From positions 43,283,667 to 43,347,666 of the forward strand of contig OY282610.1 in the NCBI GenBank assembly GCA_958298945.1: a stretch of DNA of 64,000 nt, read 5' to 3'. How positions within the stretch are numbered: position 1 is the first letter of the stretch; every line of letters begins with the position of its first letter. A model generated the notes under the pieces. That model was not told the DNA's origin and made no database searches. It saw only the letters and a program-made list of their open reading frames with translations. The stretch is from Atherix ibis. Its lineage: Eukaryota > Arthropoda > Insecta > Diptera > Athericidae. Positions 13,217-26,800 of the stretch are shown here, in pieces. Made by a program: the position numbers and the translations under genes.

Positions 13217-13330
13217 ACGTACGAGGACAGTATGATAAGTCAGTGATAAATAAAAGAAAAAATTAATTTATTCCATAAAATTGATTTATTTTTCAGCATA
13301 ATCTCCTTTTTGCTCGATACACTTCATACA
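13217..13330 (-). mobile_element. 3' end scrap of an irritans-like mariner
   Basis: On the - strand the bases around 13325-13290 read KCIEQKGDYAEK and a stop, the C terminus of irritans-like transposases, followed by an AT-rich tail and an end-like ACGAGGACAGT (13219). The rest of the element is absent. It faces the next mariner, whose left end is only about 20 bp away. Confidence 0.6.
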
Positions 13331-13350
13331 ACAATATTTAAACTTCTTTA

Positions 13351-14612
13351 TACGAAAGTCGTGCAATAAGTCCTTAGAAAATCCAAGAAATTGCGCTCAT
13401 AGTGTCGGTAAGTACCACTATCGACAGGGAAGCTGTCAAGGTCGATCCATAGCGTAGGTCAATTTCTATCATCGATTAAAGTTAACGACATTTATTTGTG
13501 CATAACAATGAAAAAAAGCGAGTTTAGGGCTGTCATCAAACATCTCCATTTGAAAGGCTTAAGCCCGAAAGATATCAAAGCCGAGTTGGATGCAGTTCAT
13601 GGCACATCTGCACCTGTGTTTGCGATGGTTTACAATTGGGTGAATGAATTTAAACGTGGCCGTTCATCCACAAAAGATGAACATCGTTCAGGACGCCCAG
13701 TTGAGGTGTCTACTCCTGAAATCATCGACAAAATCCACGATCTGATTTTGAACGATCGGCGAATTAAAGTGCGCGAATTAGTTGAGGCCACGGGCATATC
13801 ACAAGGTACAGTTGCTTCAATTTTGCATGACAAATTGTCTGTGAAAAAAATTTCGGCAAGATGGGTGCCGCGTTTGCTCTCAGAGGAGAATAAGCGCAAT
13901 CGTGCAGTGGACTATGTTGGCACTCTTTCATCGCCATCCTGCCGAATTCCTTCGTCGATATGTCACTGTGGACAAAACCTGGATACACTACTACACTCCA
14001 GAAAAGAAGAGGCAGTCATCACAGTGGATTTTCAAGGGTGAACGGGCTCCGAAGAAGGCAAAAACTGTGCCATCGGCCGGCAAGGTGGTGGCCACGGTCT
14101 TTTGGGATTCGCAGGGCATCATTTTTATCGACTACTTGGAAAAAGGAAAAACAATAACAGGAGCGTATTACGCGTCGTTATTGCAACGGTTGAGCGAGGA
14201 AATCAAAGAGAAACGCCCCCATCTGAAGAAGAAAAAAATCCTCTTGCATCAGGACAATGCGCGTGTGCACACCTGCGCTGTTTCCATGGCCAAACTTGTG
14301 GAATTGAGAATGGAATTGTTGCAGCATCCCGCTTATTCACCAGATTTGGCCCCGAGTGACTATTTTCTTTTCCCAAATCTGAAGAAATGGCTTGGCGGAC
14401 GACGGTTCACTTCCAACGAGGACGTCATTGCTCAAACGGATGAGTATTTTGCAGAACTTCCGAAATCCTATTTTTCGGACAGGATAAAAATTTTGGAAAA
14501 ACGGTTGGAAAAGTGTATAGAGCTAAAAGGAGATTATGTTCAAAAATAAATTTTTTTTTTTTTAAAAACAGTTTATTTTCATCTTTTTCTAAGGACTTAT
14601 TGAACGACCCTA
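13351..14612 (+). mobile_element. Mariner element, irritans-like, near complete
   Basis: About 1262 bp. The inverted ends are AGTCGTGCAATAAGTCCTTA on the left (about 13356-13375) and TAAGGACTTATTGAACGACC on the right (14590-14609), with few differences. The interior is a transposase with one clear break, listed separately. Confidence 0.9.
13496..14549 (+). pseudogene. Mariner transposase with a single frameshift
   Basis: The first frame starts at 13508 (MKKSEFRAVIKHLHLKG) and gives the paired helix-turn-helix region, including VNEFKRGRSSTKDE and SARWVPRLLSEENK. Near 13905-13915 the frame shifts into the second half, beginning MLALFHRHPAEFLRRYVTVD. All three catalytic Asp are kept (TVDKTW, LHQDNARVH, APSDYF, spacing 34). 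It ends CIELKGDYVQK at 14549. Apart from the frameshift the copy is well preserved, so its decay is younger than that of the copy at 6366. Confidence 0.92.
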
Positions 14613-17600
14613 TCATGCGTGTAGTGCAATTTGTCAACTTCCGTTTTGGCCAAAAACTCAGAGTAGGACGCAAATTTCTTTCCACCAATTTGTTCCTTCA
14701 TATTTGAAAACAAGAAAAAAGTAGCAGAAAACCAAACTTGTAAAATACGGTGGGTGGCGAAGCAATTCTAGAATATTTTTCAAAAAATTATTCTCTAACT
14801 AACCTACTACTAGAAAATTTGATGCAATTCTCTGAAGTATGCAGTAAATTTGACTGGTCTAGATCGGTCACAGCCATGTTACTAATACATCTGCATATAC
14901 AACAATAAAATGCAACAGTAAAATTAGTGAAATTAGCTATACAACTTGCATTGTCATGACGAAACAGATAGAACCGTTTTTGCGCTCTTTGGTGCACGTT
15001 TGATACTAGAAGACCATTGTTTTGATTGAACTTTAGTTTCTGTTGTATAATAGTGAATCCATGTGTTACGCAACAGGTATGGTTCGACATGAACATTTAT
15101 TTGAATTACGCTTAAAAGTGGCCAAACATTCCTTTACAGTTGTTACACACGAGCATATTTTTATTCAGGTGTTAGCGATCGCGTCGCGTTTTTGTCTCAT
15201 ACCTAAAATTATATGTATAATATTTGCTATATGTTCTTTTGAGATATCAGCTATCTCATACATGTCAGCTATCTCATACAATTAGACATTGTGGGCGCTC
15301 AGGGGCACATAAATTCGTAGTACGACAACAAAATCCAGTAAACCACTTTCTAAGCATTCCATACAATAAAAGAGAACAAACAATGTCTTATTTTAATGGT
15401 CGCCAAAACTGAACTAATAAATACATGTTAATAATACCAAATAATAAAAAAAAAGTATCAGCTTCATTTCATGAATTTATCATTGACTTATCGGACTGCC
15501 CTTGTATATGCTAGATTACAGATAAATTGGAATATTTGTTTTTTTTTCTTTTTTTTTTTTTATAAAAATATTGTCCACTTTTAATTTTAGAAATACTATT
15601 TTAATGAGAAATAATAAAATTTTTACATTTGAACATAACCTTAAATTTTTAATTAAATTTGTCATCATTTATCCATCTAAAAATGCTTACTCGTTTACTA
15701 AATGATATCCTTGCTCATTTTTATAAATACTTAATATACATAAGCACGAGTACAATTTTGAAGGAAAAATATTCCATAATAAAACGTTTAATAAAATTAT
15801 AAAAAAAAGTTTTGGAAAAAGTAAAAGAGGAAGAACAAATGTTTTGATGTTAGGCAAGAAAGGGCAGTAAAAAGGAGTACAATATTTTTCCTTTTATAGA
15901 ATATGTACGATGATAAAAGTTTATAATTTTTAAGTCAACATTTGAATCCTTTCATGACGGCGGCATTTATTTCATTTAAAATGTTTGTTGTTTTTTTTTT
16001 CCAACAAAAATTATCCTAGTTTTCAACTAATACAAGTATTCAAATTTACGCAATTTTTCTCAGCATACCATGTTTTATGTGGAGCATAAAATCGGATTCT
16101 ATGTCATCATAAATCATGCGTTACAAGGCTCTATGTCATGATAATTGGACGTTGCTTTTTTTTCATATTTTTTTCCCTCTTCATTTCCTTCCGGTTCTCT
16201 TCTAAAATTCATGTTGTAACTTCGATAGAAGAGTATTTTGTATGATGAAAACGAGAACAGGATACTGTTTAGTCGTTTTAAGTTTTGCAAAATATGTTTT
16301 AGATTAAAAAACATTACAGACAAGGAAAAAGAGAGTGGTAGTAGTGATGATAAAAACTAATAATCAAAATCATAATAAATAAAACAAAACATCCAAAAAA
16401 AAGTCCCTTTTTTTGTAATTTAAGATTTTTTTTTTTGACGAATATCTGTTTTAAAAAAGGATTTAACATTTATGAAAATATTTACTAGAAAATTTATTTG
16501 TTGTATCGTGCGATTTTATAGAGTTCTAAAAAGGTTATAAGGATTAGGAACTATTTCATTTGATTATGTTTGAATATAAAATTTTCGGAACTCTTTGTAT
16601 CTAAATTAAAGGCTCACATCTTTAAATTATCTACAAAGATTCTATAAAAAATATTTACTTTTATTCTTTCTGCATTCTTAATCAATACAACCAAGTAATT
16701 GAAGCCCGTAGATTGCCAGAAAAATCATAAAATATTTTTTTTTAGTAAAGCATTTTTAAAATTAATTACTTCCAATATATATTTTGACGATAGGATTTTG
16801 TGCTGGAAAGATTTTTTTTAAATTTCCATGAGAGAAAAAAACTCAACCAAAAAAAGGATGAAAATTCCGCTAATAGAGTAAATAGGTCCTAAACTATTTA
16901 GGACGATTTTGTATACTAACGTTATCCCTTTCAAAGTAAGTCCTTTTTTGGATGTTAAACATAGGCGGAGGTGTCGTTTCTACTCATTGTAGAAACGCTG
17001 GGCGGCTTCAACTGGAATTTCCCTCTGTTCCGCTGTCTTTATATAATGTCTAGATTACTAATACACATCCTTTCAAGAATTTTTTAAGTTTGGGGAACTA
17101 AAAAATGCACACAGACTGTGATCAGATAAATAGGGCAGATGTGGAACAATAGAAATATCTTTTCCCAACAAAACTCGTTTAAATGGTCATGTCAGAAGGT
17201 CTATTATCATAGTGTATCACCCAAGTATCTGCGATATCCTATCTGACGTTAATAACGTTTTTCTAAGACTTCAAAAGACTTTCTCATCATCTCCAATGTA
17301 AATTGACGTCCTGAACATCTTCTTCACTAAAGAGTTCCTCTTCCACTGTCTCTGTGCCCTGCAAAAAAGTAGAGTTATGCCACCGAAGAACACGTGCTCT
17401 TGATAAAGGATGTCCCTAACGTTCCAAATTTCGCTGTTCCATTTTTTCTTATGCTTTTTAAATAAAACTTCTCTTACCACTTAGTTACCGGACAAGGTTG
17501 ATACTTGTACTCCACGTCTAGGAGCGACGAACATACAAGATATGTACAAGTATATGTTGTCAGATGACTCTAACTGAGGCCAGTCATATTATTTTTCTGA

Positions 17601-17654
17601 CCCATACAGGAAAGGACTAATATACAAGCTATGTGGAAGGGATATTCAAATTTT
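14613..17654. other. AT-rich DNA without supported genes
   Basis: No coding region recognised on either strand; short open frames lack features. Homopolymer T and A runs are frequent (for example 15538-15562). Confidence 0.4.
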
Positions 17655-17725
17655 TACCAGATCGCTTACAGTGATGTCAGGCTCATTGTTTCTCTGAGCC
17701 TAACATCATTGTAAGCGATCTGGTA
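17655..17725. repeat. 71-nt foldback (hairpin) sequence
   Basis: Left arm 17655-17685 begins TACCAGATCGCTTAC; right arm 17695-17725 ends GTAAGCGATCTGGTA. The 31-nt arms pair with only two differences and enclose a 9-nt loop. No bulges are needed. The GC content is above that of its surroundings. It may be a small foldback element, an inverted duplication or a hairpin RNA; nothing in the sequence decides. Confidence 0.85.
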
Positions 17726-18314
17726 GTAGTTCCGATTAAATACAAAACGGAAATACAAAAGTCTAAGACCAACACAACAATCGAAGCTATTGTATTATCG
17801 TGTCAGCTATTATATAGGACCTAAAAATCTTCGAGGTGAATTTCAGTCTCCAGTAATGATTTGATTTAGAATTTCCATTTCGTTGTCTCTAAAAAGGATC
17901 AAAAACTATATCATATTCCCGATTGACTAGTACATTTGATCTTTTGCATGCACTCCCAATTTTTATGGATATCCTTTTAACTGTTCTTAATCAAATATAG
18001 TCATGGTCATAAAAATTGCACCGCCTTCGCCAAAGCTCAACCTGGCATTTATCAGGTATCGAAGCGATGGCTGCGAAATAATATTGACTTATTGATCAGC
18101 AAGTTCCAGGCTCACTGATAAAACCCAGTGCCGGATAATGTGAACTGCATCATTTGCGGTTTCGGTGATCTCATCAACCTTTACAGATAGTCTCATATTT
18201 TTGGCGCTACATTGTGACTTAGGGCTCATATCGTAAGGACTTTTCTTTGCAAAGATTTCTAATTGGTTAGAAAAATATGTGTGCATATTTTAAGTACTAT
18301 CCGTACTAAAAATA
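17726..18314. other. Unassigned spacer
   Basis: No supported coding or repeat; short - strand open frames at 18089-18286 are featureless. Confidence 0.4.
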
Positions 18315-21300
18315 TTGGGTTGTTCGGAAAGTAATTTTGTTTTTTCCCAACAGAGGATTTTTTACAACCAACTTCACACTTAAGCCGCATAATCATATGT
18401 ATTTTGACAGCGGACGTTGCAAGGCATGCTTGTGAAAAAATTGTGGAAAGAGCAGTTGTCATAGTATTTGAAATGTTCTGGAAGAGTTTTTGAAATGTTC
18501 TGGAAGAGCAGATGAATCTGATGAAGACACAATAAAGGCATTAATTGATGCAAACCGGCATCAATTAATAATAAAAAAATAAATTGATCGAATTCGACCA
18601 TTCATGACCATTTGAAACGGCTAGGTTTAATCTCAAAGCTCAACATATGGGTTCCTCATCTTCTTGCGGAAAAAAATTTATGCCGTCGCATTGACGTTTG
18701 TAATTTGCTTTTCAAACGCCAAGAAAATGATCCATTTTTGAACCGTTTCATCACTGGCGATGAGAAATAGGTTGTCTACAACAATGTTAAGCTCAAAAGA
18801 TCTTGGATCTCAGCTCAAAGCATTTCGAAAGCCAATAATCATCAAAAAAAGGTCATGCTATCGGTTTGGTGGGATTTCCAATGAATCTTTTATTTTGAGC
18901 TTCTACCGAGCAACACAACGATCAATTCTTTTTTTTAATTTTAAATGTTATCTACAACTACTTATGCTAGTAACAAGCAGATTTTTTACGGGAATATACA
19001 TGAACATGAGGATATGTGGAGGAAAACACCCATCGATGTTACCTCTAGAACAGGGTAATTTTATTTTATAATTTTAGAGAATCTCTCGGCCATCGCCGTT
19101 TTAAACGTCGATGGGTGTATACTGGAAGGGTGGGAGTGAAAAGTTCCCTTCCTAAAGGATTAGGGTGGAAGGATAGATGCGAATGGAATATTTTATATCG
19201 GGAGATGCATAGTTCACAAACAAATGGAACATTTAGGTCACGGTGGATAACAGTGTTTCGCACATAAAAGGGGGCATTGACAATTTTACGAAGGATTCGG
19301 GATTGTAGGGATTGGATTGGAAGGGAGTTGGAATGCTTAGTCGAACCCCAAAGTTCTATACCATATGTCCATATTGGTTTCAGAACCGTATTGTATAGTA
19401 ACAGTTTACTTGTTGTTGTAAGTTTTAATTTACTGTCTAGGAGACGTAATAATTGTTTGTATCGTCCGTTAAGTTCACCTCTTTTAGTTTTCGTATGAAG
19501 GTTCCAGGTTAACCGTTTGTCGAATATAAGTCCAAGGAAACGTACGCTATTTTTTTGTGGAATAATACTGCCGTTTAGGGTTATGTCGGGAATTTGTTGT
19601 CGGCAGAGTGTGAAAGTTACATGAGCAGATTTTTGCTCATTTACCTTCACTCTCCACCTTTTGAACCAAGTTTCTAAGGAGTGGATATGGTTCTGTAGGA
19701 TACTAAAGGCTGTGGAAGGATCTTTGTGATGTGTCAGGATGGCTGTATCGTCAGCATATGTTGCGGTTAGGATTTTGTTGTGGCAAGGAATGTCATGGGT
19801 ATAAATGTTATACAGGAAAGGACCTAGGATACTTCCTTGAGGGACACCGGCGGAAATTGGATAAATGTCAGAGTACTCAATATTTTCAGCTATCTGAAAA
19901 TATCGGTCTGAGAGATAAGATTAAAGGATGTGGAAATAACCCGAGGGTAGGACTCGCTGCAACTTCGAAAGCAATCCAGGGTGCCATACACGGTCGAAAG
20001 CATGCGTAATGTCAAGAAACACGCCTGGGCAGTATTCCTTTCGCTCTAGCGAACACGCTATTTAGTCGACTACGCGATGACACTGCTGGATAGTGGAATG
20101 CTCAGGTCGAAATTCAAACTGATTCTGAGGAATTACACCATCGGTTTCAAAAATGGGATAAAGGCGTTTTAGGATTAATTTTTCTAGGATTTTTGATAAC
20201 ATGGGAAGGAGGCTTATAGGTCTATATGAGGTAGGAAGGTTTTTGGGCTTATTGGGTTTTGGGATCATCTTAATTTTGGAAAGCTTCAACAGGGAAGGAA
20301 AAAATGATGTGCGGAGGATACTTATAAGAACGAGGGTTATTTTAGATATTTGCTTCAGGATTTCTGAAGTTATTAGGTCATATCTTGGGGCTTTTTTATT
20401 GGAAAGGTGTTCTATTGTGAATTTAACTTGGGAAGGAGTGAAAAACTTAGGAGGTGGACTTATGGGCAACTGAGTTGATATTCGTCGGAATATTTGTTCG
20501 TCATGCAGAATGTCTTGGACATGTTCATGAGGTTTAAAGATGTTTTCTAAGTGTTTGCCGAAGATGTCGGCTTTCTGTTTATCCGTTTTTTCCCAGGTTC
20601 CGTCGGTATTCCGGAGCGTGTTTTGTATTTGAGAATTCGTCGGGTAACTGTCCAGATTGACTTATTAGTTGTTAGTGATTCTGTATATTCAGTAAATCGT
20701 TCGATATTATAATTAATTTTTTCTTGTTTCAGTTCTCGTTGTAGTTGGTTCAGTTTTTTCTTCTCATTTGGCATTCTTGAACGTTACCACTGGGCCCTGG
20801 CTCGACGTTTCTCGCTTATCAAGCTGCGAATTTTCTGCGGAAGATTATAGTCATGTTCTCGTATGGTTGGTTTGTTATGAGTTATGTGGGCGTTAGTGAT
20901 TGAGTTTTGTATACAAACAGTCAAGTCGTTTACGGCATCGTCTATTTCTTGTACGTTCTTAAGGCTTTGTTGTAAATGAATCTGTTGGTCTAAGTTCTGT
21001 CAACAATCAATTCTGAAGTGTACTATCATCAGTTGGAGAAATTGAATGATTTACTTAAAGAAAAAAGACCAGAATTGGTCAATGGGAAAGGTATAGTGTT
21101 CCAACAGGATAATGCGAAACACCATACAAGTTTGACCACTCGGCAAAACTTTTAGAGTTTGGCTGGTATATACTGCCACATCCACCATACTCTCCAGACC
21201 TAACCCCTTCCAATTATCAAAAATTTTATGATTCTACTGCCAGAAAGATGGTAAAGGATATATAGGATTAGACTGGACAATATTTAAATGAATAAAATAT

Positions 21301-21372
21301 TAATTCACTATAAAAAAATCGTCTTTCATTTTTATTATAAAAAAAAACCAAATTACATTCCGAGCAACCCAA
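18315..21372 (+). mobile_element. Mellifera-type mariner split by a LINE
   Basis: Ends TTGGGTTGTTCGGAAAGTAA (18315) and TTACATTCCGAGCAACCCAA (21353-21372) are inverted repeats flanked by TA. The 5' part reads HDHLKRLGLISKLNIWVPH, then ITGDEK with a TAG in place of Trp, and VWWDFQ. After the LINE the reading resumes with YYHQLEKLNDLLKEKRPELV, FQQDNAKHH and a stop-ridden tail. The N terminus is shortened. Without the LINE the mariner is about 970 bp. The family is shared with the copies at 36540 and 39657. Confidence 0.9.
18930..21001 (-). mobile_element. Jockey-like LINE, 5' truncated, nested in mariner
   Basis: About 2.07 kb on the - strand. The tail is at the left (run of T at 18930-18936) and the truncated 5' end at 21001. 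Target-site duplications AACGATCAATTCT (18917-18929) and AACAATCAATTCT (21002-21014) differ by one base. The reverse transcriptase is in pieces: pre-RT Lys-rich segment (20774-20547), YRPISLLPMLSKILEKLI and ENQFEFRPEHST-like block (20469-20062), the catalytic TYADDTAIL near 19770-19735, and the thumb/C-terminal region FLGLIFDKRLTWN to RRLKRRWPRDSLKL (19650-19066). Frames are broken between pieces. Clade call rests on YADDTA and HRDLNVPFV motifs. Confidence 0.92.
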
Positions 21373-23727
21373 TAGATTTATTTATTTAAAAAATCCAGAA
21401 TCTGATAACGTTTTTTCCTAGTTTTTACCAAACAAACCGATCTTAATATTTATTTATATCCTATAAAATTTAACATATAATATTTTCGTCCTTGTTTTTT
21501 TTTTTGCTTTAAAATTTTCTTTTCCAATTAATTTACTTTCCAACATTTATTTATATGGTGTTCGTATATACATTTTCAAAGATTCAACGTATTTTTCTAC
21601 AATTCTACTCTTTAAACAATTTGTAAACTAATTAATATTAATGCCACATTTAAAAATACTATATAAATAATATATAATATTGTATATGTGTAAATAAATA
21701 CGTATCTTTGGGCGTACATTAATAAATAAATATACTCCAAACGCAAATGTCATATGCGAAGTATTTGAAATGTTCTCTTCAAATGGAAATTTAATATAGA
21801 AAATTTCATTTTTTCCTTTTCTATTTTTTTTTAAACATTTATTGTAATATGTACCAATATAATAAAATAAAGAATAAGGAAATTAATTTTAATAGTACGC
21901 CCGCCATTTTGCTCATCCTTATTTTTTTGGATATATTTTAAGTTTTTTTAACAAGATATTCACATTCGGTATATAAGAGAAATATGGAAGAAGAAAAATA
22001 TAAAAACAAAATGTAATGGAAATGATTTTTTAAAGGTCAGTAGTGAAAGTGTGAAGAAGTTGAGAAAAGTTAAGAAGAAGAAAAGAAGAATCTGCTTAGA
22101 CCTAAGAAGAAAATTCAAAGGACAAGAAAATAGAGAAAAGTTGAAGAGAGCTTGAAAAAAATTCTTTCACATTTTCTTCCATACTATTGGCAATTTTTTT
22201 CAATTTCTTTTAAATTTTTTTTTTTTTGTATGTTTGTTTGTTTGCATAGTTTAAGTAAATTTTTGTATTTAAATTTTGTCGTTAGAGGAGTATTGATGCT
22301 CTTGAGAGTTTACAGTCTACTTCACTTGATCGATTTCCAAGGTAAGAAAAATCATCCGAATATGTTTGGTGTTTTTTTCTGCTGTTCAATACGTAAAGTG
22401 ATGTCTTTTGCCCAAATTCCTATCATTCCATTTGCTCTTCAATTCAATCCATCCACCACCATTGAAGCTACATTTAAATATATATTTTTTTTTTCTTTTG
22501 CTTCATTTTTTCTTCCTTTTAATTTATTTTATTTGATTTCATTTTATTGAAATACATTTCTACGATTTATTATTTTCTTCTTATTTTTTTTTTCTTTCAT
22601 TTATTATTCAGAGAGTATATATGTTAAAGCATATGTTAAATGTTTATAGAACCAGAAATTGACAAGCTTCCGTTGAATTGATTTCTATTTTTAGGTATTT
22701 CGATAATTCAACTAAAAGTTAGTAGCTTATGGTATATTAGCTTTGTACCACCTCCCCCATTGGACATTTTTTTCCCATATGTATATATATAAACAAACAA
22801 AAAAAGAAACAATAACAAATAAAATGTTTCCAAAAAAAAAAAAAAAAAAAATTTTGTATTAATTTAATTAGAAAACATAAGAAAAATTGCCTCAAAAATA
22901 AACATAAGAATTTTTACTTTTTAATACATAACATGATGATAATATGATAATTGAATGGGGGATAAGTTTTTTTTTTTTTAATATGTACATATAACCAAAA
23001 GTATGGAAAAAAAGCTCTGCTTTTTCCCTCTCATTAGTGAAAGAACAAAACATTTATTACAATAACTTTGTAATATCCACATTATTTGTAAATAACGAAA
23101 AAACTTAAATATGTTAGAGTTCATAATAAGGGTGAGGGTGAGATGGCTGTCTTAGGCTCTAGGCTATCTATATCATTGTCAGAGCTGGTCCGTGCTATTG
23201 AATATGTTTTGATTTGAATGAAGAAGTCCTTTATTATGTTATTACCATCGCCACCGTAATCTTACTTAAGCAGCAGAATTTTCGCATTTTTTCTGGCCCC
23301 TTATTATGAATGGAGCTTTTTTCGTTTTTTCGTCCTGTCCTCTTAGTATATAACGATATGAAAGAAATATGTTCATATAATATTAACTTATTGAAGTTTA
23401 CTCATTTGTTTTCATTTTTATACTTTTTGAAAAAATAACCAAGTTTATATGTACTCGTACATAAGAAAATGTAAAAGATTCTGTTGTCAGCAGAATAAAC
23501 CGAATATTGACATTATGAATAATTAAAAGAATACCAAAAAAAAAATGGTAAATTTTTAAAAGTTTTGTAAACAAGAAAAAAAAATATATTTAATTGTAGA
23601 AATAACATAGTTTAAAATTTATGGAAAAAATTCACTTTATTTATAGTAGGTTATCAATTTTTTGGTTTAGAAAGTTCAGCCCTGTTAAAAATGTATTTTA
23701 CGCATATAAAAATTTTTTTATTTATAG
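21373..23727. other. AT-rich DNA, presumed furin-2 intron
   Basis: No exon recognised. The 132-codon open frame at 22152-22550 is a poly-T-driven Phe/Ser/Leu string. It leads into the acceptor of the exon at 23728. Confidence 0.45.
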
Positions 23728-23887
23728 GATCCAGAAGCATCGCATGATATTAACGGTAACGATCCTGATCCAATGCCGCAGGATAATGGTGACAACAAAC
23801 ATGGGACCAGATGTGCTGGTGAAGTAGCCGCCATCGCTTTTAACAACTATTGTGGTGTTGGTGTTGCCTATAATGCCAGTATTGGAG
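23728..23887 (+). CDS. Fur2: Furin-2 exon with active-site histidine
   Basis: Begins after the acceptor TTTATAG in phase 0 with Asp-Pro-Glu-Ala and ends with one base of a Gly codon before GTATGT. Residues 1-53 include [16 protein letters not shown], the block around the catalytic His of subtilisin-like convertases. In furins this DPEAS-type segment directly follows the stretch holding the catalytic Asp, so one exon at least is missing upstream. Confidence 0.93.
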
Positions 23888-26800
23888 GTATGTCCTTTTT
23901 TTCTTTTACTGTTTACTAGTTTTTTAGTTGATTTTTTTTTTTTTCATTAATGATCGTCATTTGGTTACTGCGTAGTTTTAGTCAATTTTTAATCAAAATT
24001 AATTTTTCTTTTTTAATCTTTGTCATATTGTCAGTCCTGTTTTTTTTTGTATTCCTTTGAGAGTTATTTTATTCTTTAATTACTGAAATTTTTAATTTAA
24101 AAATATAAAAAGGAAGAAAAAAAATAAGCCAAGGACATGTAGACTAATTTTTAGGCTAAAATGCAACCAAATTTTTTCATAATTTCGTGGTATATAATAT
24201 CTGCGATGGTGATGTGTGACGATAGAATTGCAGATATTCGAATCGTTGTGCACCTGTCATCACGAGTCTGTAATATCCAGAATTATCCGTCAAAACCAGT
24301 ACAGAATTTTTATTAACTCTAGATAAAAAGAGTATCCTTTTTTTTCCATATCAATATTGCTTTCCTTTTTGAATATTGTCAGTTTCTATTTTAATATTTA
24401 TATCAGAGTTGAAAGTATCTATAAATTTGGTATTTAGTTTTTTTTTTTTTAAATTTAAAATCTCATGAATTTTGTTATATAGTCTATCGCCTATTTTGAA
24501 AGCTACAAACCATCTATTTCGCATACCTATGGGACTGATAGGAATTTTTGATTGAAGCTATAGATCATTAAATAAATTTTTTTTTGTTGATATATGTTAT
24601 AGAAATTTTTTTTTTCTTTATAAAATCGAGAATATGTTTTTATATTAAAGAATATTTTTTTCATCATTTATTATCAATACCTACTTCCAGAGAGTAAAAA
24701 ATTGGCTAAGGGATATTTTGTTTGTATTTTTTTTTTTTTTTGCTAGATAATTTAGAAATATGTACTCGTATCTTCCCATGTGCACAAATTGATATATTGC
24801 CAAATATTAAAATACGATAGTCGAGCATAGAGAAACGTATTCGATATAAATATGCCATTGAGAGAGCATATTTCAATATCAGTTTGTCAGTATATGAAAA
24901 TTTGTTATCACATTTATTACCTGCATTGGTAAATGTGATTTAGTAAAAGTACTTTTATATAAAATGTAAAAAACAAGCTCATAAAATAACTGAAGAATAT
25001 TGGTATTTTAGAAATGATGACTATTTACTGATAACGATAATGGTGTGTGAAGTTTTTAATTTTGCAAAAGATTTTATGTCTGAACTCCAAAAAGGATAGT
25101 AGTATTTTTTTAAAAATCTATTAATTTTTAAACAATCTATAATACTAACTTTTTATAGTATTTTTTTTTAATTTGCATTGGCAGTAACGGATCCGTTTTT
25201 ATTTTGTTCTGTTACATACAATTTTTGTTAAAATTAGATCAAATATTTAAAAAGAATTATTATTAAATAGAAATGTTTGTTTTTTTAATCATCCTTTCCT
25301 TTAACTATATCTTATTACTCCAAACAATTTGTTCAGATAACTGAAAATATACAATCTTTGAATATACCTCCCACCACCCGACCCGTACTGGTGTTTCTCA
25401 AGGGGTAGTATTCCAAATTTTTTTTCATAAGAATTGATAAGAAAAAGAAATACATTATTTGCTCGCATATATTATTTTTTTTTTTTATTTATTTGGATAT
25501 TTACAACTACAACATAGTAATAAGCAAATTTGAGCAATAGTATTAATTAGCTTGAAAGGTTGTGGGGAGTAAACATCCAATGAAGTTCCTCCTGCTAGCG
25601 TGTGTTTCTGTTAGGCCTCAGTATTTAAGTAAATCACGCGACCAGTGACGCTTAAGTCTTCGATGGGTATTTCTAGGGAAGGAATTACAGGATAGTTCTT
25701 GAACAAGAGGATTATTATCATTGAGGACACGGGAACGGAACTTTTTATAACGAAATACAGCCACGTCAAAAACAACAAATAGGACTTTAAGATCAGGATG
25801 AATAACAGTATTGCGAAAATAAAAGGGGGCATCGACAATTGTACGGAATATTTTTGATTGAAGGGATTGGATTCGACGGGAATTAAAAGGCTTAGTAGAT
25901 CCCCAGAGTTCTAGTCCGTATGTCCATATGGGTTTCAGTAAGGTATTGTATAACAGAACTTTGCTGTCTATAGTAAGTTTGGAACGTTTGTCTAGAAGTC
26001 GAAGTTGTTTAGGTATCGTCTTTTAAGTTCTTGTCTTTTAAGTCTTGTATGTGGGTTCCATGTCAAGCGTTTGTCTAAGTACAGTCCTATATACCGAGCT
26101 TCGGTGTGTTGAGGTATGGCACTGCCATTAAGGTATATGGGAGGGCATGTCTCACGACGGAGAGTAAAAGTTACCTGGATAGATTTACGTTCATTGACTT
26201 TTATTCTCCACTTAGTAAACCAGTTTCGAGGGTTTGGATTTGGATTTGGAGAGTTTCGGAAGCATGTTGGGGATTTTCGCTAGATGCAAGGCAGGCCGTA
26301 TCATCGGCATATGTAGCAAAGAAGGTATTAGGGCAGGTTGGGATATCGGATGTGTAAATGTTGTAGAGGATGGGTCCAAGTATGCTACCTTGAGGAACCC
26401 CAGCCAATATCGGAGGGATATTGGACAGTTCGTTGGATTCATTTACTTGGAAGTGTCGGTTGGAAAGGAATGATCTTAGGATTAGGAAATAGGTGGAAGG
26501 AAGGATATTTTTAAAGCAATTTAAATTCAATTTGAAAAGTTTTTCTTCAAATTTAATAAATTTTCCATAGTTTTTACAGAATCGATTCTATAAAATATTA
26601 ACTTTTCCAAAAGTTCATAGATTTTTTAAAAATTAGAATTTTTAATTTTTTTATAATAATTTTAACAAAAATAAAAAAATTGCAAATTATTACAAATAAA
26701 AATTATTATTTTATTTTTTCTTAAATTAATCTAATTTTGATCTTTGTTTATTCGGAAAATTCAAAAGGATTATTGCCTCTCCCTATTTCTTAATCAGCGA

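Noticed and set aside
22152..22550. 132-codon open frame, Phe-rich
   Set aside because: Product of poly-T sequence; no domain, no splice signals consistent with furin-2.
1..23727. Exon with the furin catalytic Asp (ILDDG-type block)
   Set aside because: Looked for on the + strand and not found; it is taken to lie left of the window.
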